From Woeseiaceae bacterium (GTDB lineage Bacteria > Pseudomonadota > Gammaproteobacteria > Steroidobacterales > Woeseiaceae), in the NCBI GenBank assembly GCA_028289545.1, contig JANQPG010000082.1, positions 1 through 64,000 on the forward strand: 64,000 nucleotides of DNA, read 5' to 3'. Both the position numbers and the translations under genes were made by a program. Every line of letters begins with the position of its first letter. Positions within the stretch are counted from its first letter, which is position 1. Shown here in pieces: positions 59,881 through 64,000 of the stretch. The notes under the pieces are model-generated. The model was not told the origin of the DNA and made no database searches. It saw only the letters and a list, made by a program, of their open reading frames with translations.

Positions 59881-60891
59881 TTAGCGTTTGCTGCCCCGAT
59901 AACGAAGCGCGAGCAGGAAAGTCACGTCCGGCGACGAGTTCACCTTGATGTCCTCCCCCACCACGAGGCTCAACAGGTAGCGCTCGCTCAGGCGAATGTT
60001 GCCGCCAAAACTCAAGGCCACCGATGGCTCGCCGAGCACCAGCAGCTCGGAATCGTGGGTTGCGGTCCTCACGGCCACCTGCGCGCGCAAGTCGACGCGA
60101 GGGGTGACCCGATAGCCAAAACCGCCGGATACGTGCCCCACCCACTCGCGATAGCGGTCGGGCAACAGCGCCGGCTCGTCGATCCAGCTCAGATGCGCCC
60201 GGTAGTAGGCGCTCAAGCGCTCGGAACCGCCCACCGACCTGAGATCGCCCGCAAACCCGGCGCTCAAGCTAACGGCATCCGTGCCGAGCAACTCGTCCGC
60301 GTCACCCGTCGGCACAACGACGCCGAAGCGCAACGCCAGGCGGTGATCCGCCGCGTTGCCGAGGCGAACGCCGGCCATGAGGCGCAGATCCCCAAGGCCG
60401 CCGGTGCTGTTCTGAAAGTCCAACCGGGTTCCGCTGTCGTCGACATAACGATAGCGCAGGCGGTCCTGCGGCAGGTCGTCGCGAAAACCGTCCGGCAGGC
60501 CAAAAGCATCGTGCCAGCTGTCAATTAACGAATCGAGGCGGCCCGCGGAGTGCCAAACCCAGGGCAATTCGATCCCCAGTTCGACACGCTCGCCAAGGCC
60601 GTAGCGCAGGCGCCACTCCAGCCGCGCCGTCTCGCCATCGAAAAGCACGGATTCCGCACCCTGCTCGTCCAGTACCGAGTGACTCGACACCATCGAAGTC
60701 AGTGAGAACGCCAGCTGTCCTTTGCCCAGCAACTCGGCGCCTTCGGTGCTGTCGACAAAGTTGTAGGCGCCGGAGATGGGGCCGTTATCCGGGTCCGGCA
60801 ACACCTCGGCCGTCGTCAGAGTTGGATGGAGTAACGCGGTGGTAACAACGAGCAGACGGAGCATTGAAAACCCGAGAGCAGAGGATCGCAT
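59881..60891 (-). CDS. DUF3187-like outer-membrane protein
   Basis: A 336-residue exported protein with a hydrophobic signal segment (LRLLVVTTALLHPTLTTAE) and a mature part of alternating beta strands with aromatic girdle residues, ending in FLLALRYRGSKR. Motifs such as DNGPISGAYNFVDSTEG, YGLGERVELGIELPWVWHSAG and LRFGVVVPTGDADELLG fit the DUF3187 family of barrel-like proteins, probably a transporter or porin of unknown substrate. The start is uncertain: ATGs at 60933, 60891 and 60864 are in frame and none has a good ribosome-binding site. It is divergent from the thioesterase gene. Confidence 0.78.
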   Translation of the reverse strand: MRSSALGFSMLRLLVVTTALLHPTLTTAEVLPDPDNGPISGAYNFVDSTEGAELLGKGQLAFSLTSMVSSHSVLDEQGAESVLFDGETARLEWRLRYGLGERVELGIELPWVWHSAGRLDSLIDSWHDAFGLPDGFRDDLPQDRLRYRYVDDSGTRLDFQNSTGGLGDLRLMAGVRLGNAADHRLALRFGVVVPTGDADELLGTDAVSLSAGFAGDLRSVGGSERLSAYYRAHLSWIDEPALLPDRYREWVGHVSGGFGYRVTPRVDLRAQVAVRTATHDSELLVLGEPSVALSFGGNIRLSERYLLSLVVGEDIKVNSSPDVTFLLALRYRGSKR

Positions 60892-60972
60892 GTGACGAAC
60901 AGTGGCCCGTAGTATATTCAGAAATTGTTGCATTTCACTTGTATCGCATTTCAGCTGGCGAATTCGATAACC

Positions 60973-61476
60973 ATGACGAACGAATCACCTCCCGAAACCC
61001 GACCCGATGCGCTGCCCGTCACCCGGCTAAGCGTGAGACCGGAGTGGATCGATCACAACGGGCACATGAATGTCGCTTTTTTTGTGCTCGCATTTGACGA
61101 GGCGACGGACGCCATCTACGAGGACTGGGGGCTTGGGCTGGATTACCCCAAGGTTTCCCGTTGCTCGGTGTTTACCTTGGGAATGAACGTCGATTACCGG
61201 GCGGAACTGTTCTCCGGGGATGCCATCGAGATCAGCACGCAGCTCGTCGACATGGATTCGAAGCGGCTGCACTACTACCACCGTATGTACAAGGGCGGCA
61301 CAGGTGAATACTGCGCCGGCAACGAGTGCCTGGTGATGAACGTGGATTTGACGACGCGCCGTAGCACCGAGTTTGCGGCACCGCTTCGATCAAAACTCGA
61401 AGCGGTGCATCGTCGGCATGCCGAACACGGTAAACCGCCGGGATTCGGCCGTACGCTCGAAATACGCCGCCGCTGA
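60973..61476 (+). CDS. Hotdog-fold acyl-CoA thioesterase
   Basis: A 167-residue cytoplasmic protein. The stretch VRPEWIDHNGHMNVAFFVLAFDEATD has the HNGHMN motif of 4HBT/betainyl-CoA-type thioesterases, in which the nearby acidic residue is catalytic; VDYRAELFSGDAIEI and RLHYYHRMYKG complete the hotdog fold. The substrate is unknown. The ATG at 60973 is chosen over one at 60925 because the family begins near this point. It converges on the M23 gene with a 17-base gap. Confidence 0.85.
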   Translation: MTNESPPETRPDALPVTRLSVRPEWIDHNGHMNVAFFVLAFDEATDAIYEDWGLGLDYPKVSRCSVFTLGMNVDYRAELFSGDAIEISTQLVDMDSKRLHYYHRMYKGGTGEYCAGNECLVMNVDLTTRRSTEFAAPLRSKLEAVHRRHAEHGKPPGFGRTLEIRRR

Positions 61477-61493
61477 ATGCCCGGCTGAGCCCG

Positions 61494-62426
61494 TCAGTAC
61501 GCGGTCAGGAACTGCCCGCTGGTCGGCACAACGGAAGTGGCATTGCGGCCTTCGAAGGTGACCGGAACGGATTCCAGGCGCATGCCGGCATTTCTGAGCA
61601 CGGCGAAGTGCAGGTGCGGCCCGGTCGAGAAGCCGGTATTGCCCGAATCGGCAATGTATTGCCCGCGCTGAACCCGATCGCCGGGCTTGACGCGAATCGA
61701 ATTCCAGTTGAGGTGCGCGTAGACCGCAAACGTGCCGTCATCGTGGAGTATCTGCACGACGTTTGCCCGGGCGCCGTCGCGGGACGTGTCGAGACCGCCG
61801 CGATAGTTTTGCGACGTCACGGCAAAAACGACGCCACCGCGGGCGGCGAATATGTCCGTGCCCACGGGCATTGCGAAATCAACGGCGTGAGCTGAATCGG
61901 GGGTCCGGTGGGTCACGGTGTCCGGGTAGGCCTGGGTGACCATGAATCGCGTCGCGAGCGCGTAGGGTATGCGGTAGGGCCTTTCCGGCCGGTGGGCGGC
62001 ATCGGGGCTGCCGGCCACGTATTCGTACTGGTATTCGGCGGCCGGCGCGCCGGTGTTGCCGAGAATCTCGAGCACCATCAGCGGGCTCTCGCTACCTGCC
62101 GGCACGGTCCAGCGCAGCGCTTCGTCGGCGTCGGGGTATCGGATACCCGAGAGCCTCTGAAAGCGCAGCATCACTTCGACTGGCGCGTGGAAGCGGTTTT
62201 CCGCAACAAACTCGATCCGGCGACCCTCGACGCGATGACGAACATTGAGCTCGGGCGACTCGAAGCTCGCTTCCAGGCGACGGATCTCAGCGCTACTGCC
62301 GTCGGCCGGGGGCCGGTCGCTGAAGATCCAGTTCCCGTCGGCATCCTGGTACTTGTACAGCGTATCCGCCGCGGCCGGTCCAGCCGCGGCATACATCAGC
62401 AAGAGAACAGCGCTAAGGCGACGCAC
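61494..62426 (-). CDS. M23-family metallopeptidase with DUF4124-like N-terminus
   Basis: A 310-residue exported protein. A signal peptide (LSAVLLLMYAAAGPAAAD) leads into a short DUF4124-like segment, LYKYQDADGNWIFSDRPP. The C-terminal LytM/M23 domain has the zinc ligands in AHAVDFAMPVGT (HxxxD) and HLHFAVLRN (HxH), plus DGTFAVYAHLNW and GNTGFSTGPHLHF. It should cleave peptide cross-links of peptidoglycan or activate amidases. The GTG at 62426 overlaps the upstream gene by 14 bases; the longer frame to 62669 is shadow. Confidence 0.86.
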   Translation of the reverse strand: MRRLSAVLLLMYAAAGPAAADTLYKYQDADGNWIFSDRPPADGSSAEIRRLEASFESPELNVRHRVEGRRIEFVAENRFHAPVEVMLRFQRLSGIRYPDADEALRWTVPAGSESPLMVLEILGNTGAPAAEYQYEYVAGSPDAAHRPERPYRIPYALATRFMVTQAYPDTVTHRTPDSAHAVDFAMPVGTDIFAARGGVVFAVTSQNYRGGLDTSRDGARANVVQILHDDGTFAVYAHLNWNSIRVKPGDRVQRGQYIADSGNTGFSTGPHLHFAVLRNAGMRLESVPVTFEGRNATSVVPTSGQFLTAY

Positions 62427-64000
62427 GGCCCGCCGTGCGCTCGGGTACGGCGAGAGCGCGACGCTCCCAACCGCTGTCGGTTCGGTACACCTCGTAGGCT
62501 GGCCAGTACTGGTTGTCGAGCTTGAGAGTGATGACGTCGACCGAGCCGTTCCAGGTGACGGTTTGCACGCGAATGGAGTCGCGATTCTGCTTGCTTGCGA
62601 CAACCTCGACAAAGCGCTCGAGATCCGGTGTGGGTATTTCGTCGATTGCAACGACACGGCGGCCGGCATAAAGGCCGTAGCGCGTCGCGGGCGAACCGTA
62701 GCTGAAGAAGGCTACGTAGACGCCGTAGGGGTCGATGCCTCGCTGCGCCGCCATTGCGCGATGCGGATCCTGCAGCAGTGCACCGGCCCAGGACACGACT
62801 CGATCGACGCCGCGCCCGTTGAGCGCCGCCGTTTCCAGCGCCATGTCGATGGCCGCGTCTTCGCGCCAGACGGTCAGGGTGACGGCGGGCTTTTGCACGG
62901 CCTTCTCGAGGCTGCGATAGCTCGTGACGACCTCGCCGTCCACGGCCAGGATAATGTCCCCGTTGCGAAGCTGTCTGGCCGCCGGGGTACCGGCAACCAG
63001 CCGGGTCACCGACAGCGCTCTGCGGCGCTCCGGATTGCTTTTCTCCAAACGGTCCAGCCAGTCGTCCTCGAGCCCCATATTACGAGCCGCGAACAGCGGC
63101 ATGTAGACCAGTTCCGCTTCCAGCGAGTAGAACGGCGCGCCGTCCCTGACCGTATCGACAAACTCCTCGACCAGTTCACTTGCGATCCCGCGATTGACCT
63201 GAGCCGTCTCGGTACTGGATTGAATCAGGAAACTCGACCACGTCGACAGCACCCGGCCCCGGTTGTCGACGAGCACGCCATCAAAATCTTCAGGGGCGTT
63301 GACGAGGTTGACGGTTTCTATGTTCGTGTCCCTGAACCGCAGCGTGCGCGACAGCGGCAGTAGCATGGGATCGACCGACGCGACAATGCTCTCCTGCCGG
63401 GTCAGCTGATGATCGGCCTTCATGCCGACGACGAGTACTTCGTCGCCGGGGTTCAACGGAGTCGTGTTGAAGGTGGCGGCCTTGACCGGCGTGTCGCCGA
63501 TACTGGCCGGGTCGTAGGACACGATCGCCAGGTTGTGAACCGGATGCAGCTGCTCCACACGCGCCGGCACCTCCAGCGAGCCCGCAAAAGTCACCGTCAC
63601 GTCGCCGATGGCAATCGGTACCGTATTGCGGTCGACGACCACATAGCCGCGTTCCGCGTCAACGATAAGCCCGGTGCCGTAATAATGCCGATCCGCCACA
63701 CCCGATATCGTGTACGGCAGGTCGAAAGTAACGACAACCAGCGACGGCGCAACGTTGCGGACGCGAGCGTCGTCGTAGCGCGTGAATCGCGTGCTGCCCG
63801 ACATGGGTGGCGTACGCTCGGGTCCTTCGGCGAGCGCGCGGCACGGCCAGATGCCGGTGTCGTCGTCGCGTGAACAGCGCCGCACCGGAAACCAGATGCG
63901 GTCCATCTCGAAAGAGCGCACGACGCTGTTTCGCGGGTTGTCGATCGTGACGTAACGCACCAGCGCCCGCGAGCCGGTGGCAAGCGTATCCAGTGCCGCC
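62413..64000 (-). CDS. HtrA-like trypsin/PDZ protein with degenerate protease domain (5' truncated)
   Basis: The frame is open to the right edge, so the N-terminus is missing; at least 529 residues are visible. A trypsin-like fold is seen (APSLVVVTFDLPYTISGVAD, GYVVVDRNTVPIAIGDV, HNLAIVSYDP), but where HtrA proteins have the catalytic GNSGGP the sequence reads FDGVLVDNRGRV, so no nucleophile serine is apparent. Two PDZ-like units follow (VAGTPAARQLRNGDIILAVDG and YGLYAGRRVVAIDEI). A protease-dead second half with PDZ domains is the layout of the C-terminal part of Nma111-type double-HtrA proteins, so an active copy may lie outside the window. It overlaps the M23 gene. Confidence 0.72.
   Translation of the reverse strand, partial: AALDTLATGSRALVRYVTIDNPRNSVVRSFEMDRIWFPVRRCSRDDDTGIWPCRALAEGPERTPPMSGSTRFTRYDDARVRNVAPSLVVVTFDLPYTISGVADRHYYGTGLIVDAERGYVVVDRNTVPIAIGDVTVTFAGSLEVPARVEQLHPVHNLAIVSYDPASIGDTPVKAATFNTTPLNPGDEVLVVGMKADHQLTRQESIVASVDPMLLPLSRTLRFRDTNIETVNLVNAPEDFDGVLVDNRGRVLSTWSSFLIQSSTETAQVNRGIASELVEEFVDTVRDGAPFYSLEAELVYMPLFAARNMGLEDDWLDRLEKSNPERRRALSVTRLVAGTPAARQLRNGDIILAVDGEVVTSYRSLEKAVQKPAVTLTVWREDAAIDMALETAALNGRGVDRVVSWAGALLQDPHRAMAAQRGIDPYGVYVAFFSYGSPATRYGLYAGRRVVAIDEIPTPDLERFVEVVASKQNRDSIRVQTVTWNGSVDVITLKLDNQYWPAYEVYRTDSGWERRALAVPERTAGRASP

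Overview
The window is a GC-rich, densely packed, chromosome-like segment with gammaproteobacterial gene order. Diagnostic neighbourhoods are lolB/hemA/prfA, tRNA-Gln-prs-rplY-pth-ychF, gatCAB divergent from mreBCD-mrdA-rodA-mltB-rlpA-dacA-ybeD-lipB, and amgK-murU divergent from lptD-surA-pdxA-rsmA-apaG-apaH. A marine, Woeseia-like or related lineage is a reasonable guess from the S9 peptidase, the YCT-type serine hydrolase and the AmgK/MurU pair, but this is inference. No prophage, insertion sequence, CRISPR array or rRNA operon was seen.

Layout. 1-2.1 kb: a YdbT-like PH-domain membrane protein (cut by the left edge) and a TRIC-type channel. 2.2-5.9 kb, minus strand: ychF, pth, rplY, prs and tRNA-Gln(TTG), the last with a near-consensus promoter. 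5.9-6.2 kb: a non-coding gap where ispE would be expected. 6.2-8.6 kb: lolB and a TPR protein. 8.7-15.1 kb, plus strand: hemA, prfA, a GntR regulator with a serine hydrolase, and an S9 peptidase. 15.1-17.8 kb: a small lipoprotein and a two-component system with a PhoB-box-like direct repeat upstream. 17.8-19.3 kb: a HIT protein and two unfamiliar small genes with drifting codon use. 19.4-30.5 kb: sulfur amino acid metabolism (cbs plus a gamma-lyase/synthase; an ArsR-methyltransferase regulator with metF and metH), interrupted by prmC, ppiB, an endo/exonuclease/phosphatase-fold (EEP) hydrolase and NfeD. 30.6-34.7 kb: hslO and gatCAB. 34.8-44.4 kb: rod-shape and cell-wall genes ending in ybeD-lipB. 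44.4-46 kb: cell-wall sugar recycling (murU, amgK). 46.2-52.9 kb: lptD, surA, pdxA, rsmA, apaG, apaH. 52.9-55.1 kb: folA, thyA, lgt. 55.1-57.2 kb: a YyaL/DUF255 protein. 57.2-61 kb: lineage-specific exported proteins, lipoproteins and a DUF3187 outer-membrane protein. 61-64 kb: a thioesterase, an M23 peptidase and the C-terminal half of a degenerate HtrA/PDZ protein (cut by the right edge).

How the genes work together. Most serve envelope construction: elongasome (MreBCD, PBP2, RodA), peptidoglycan remodelling (MltB, RlpA, DacA, M23), cell-wall recycling (AmgK, MurU), LPS and outer-membrane assembly (LptD, SurA, LolB, Lgt). A second block covers methionine/cysteine and one-carbon metabolism (MetH, MetF, CBS, gamma-lyase, FolA, ThyA). 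A third covers translation (tRNA-Gln, RplY, Pth, PrfA, PrmC, GatCAB, RsmA). No clearly new system was found. The best leads are the missing ispE, the repeats before lptD, the paralogous small lipoproteins, the 57-59 kb exported cluster, the ArsR-methyltransferase operator and the HtrA-like protein without a catalytic serine.
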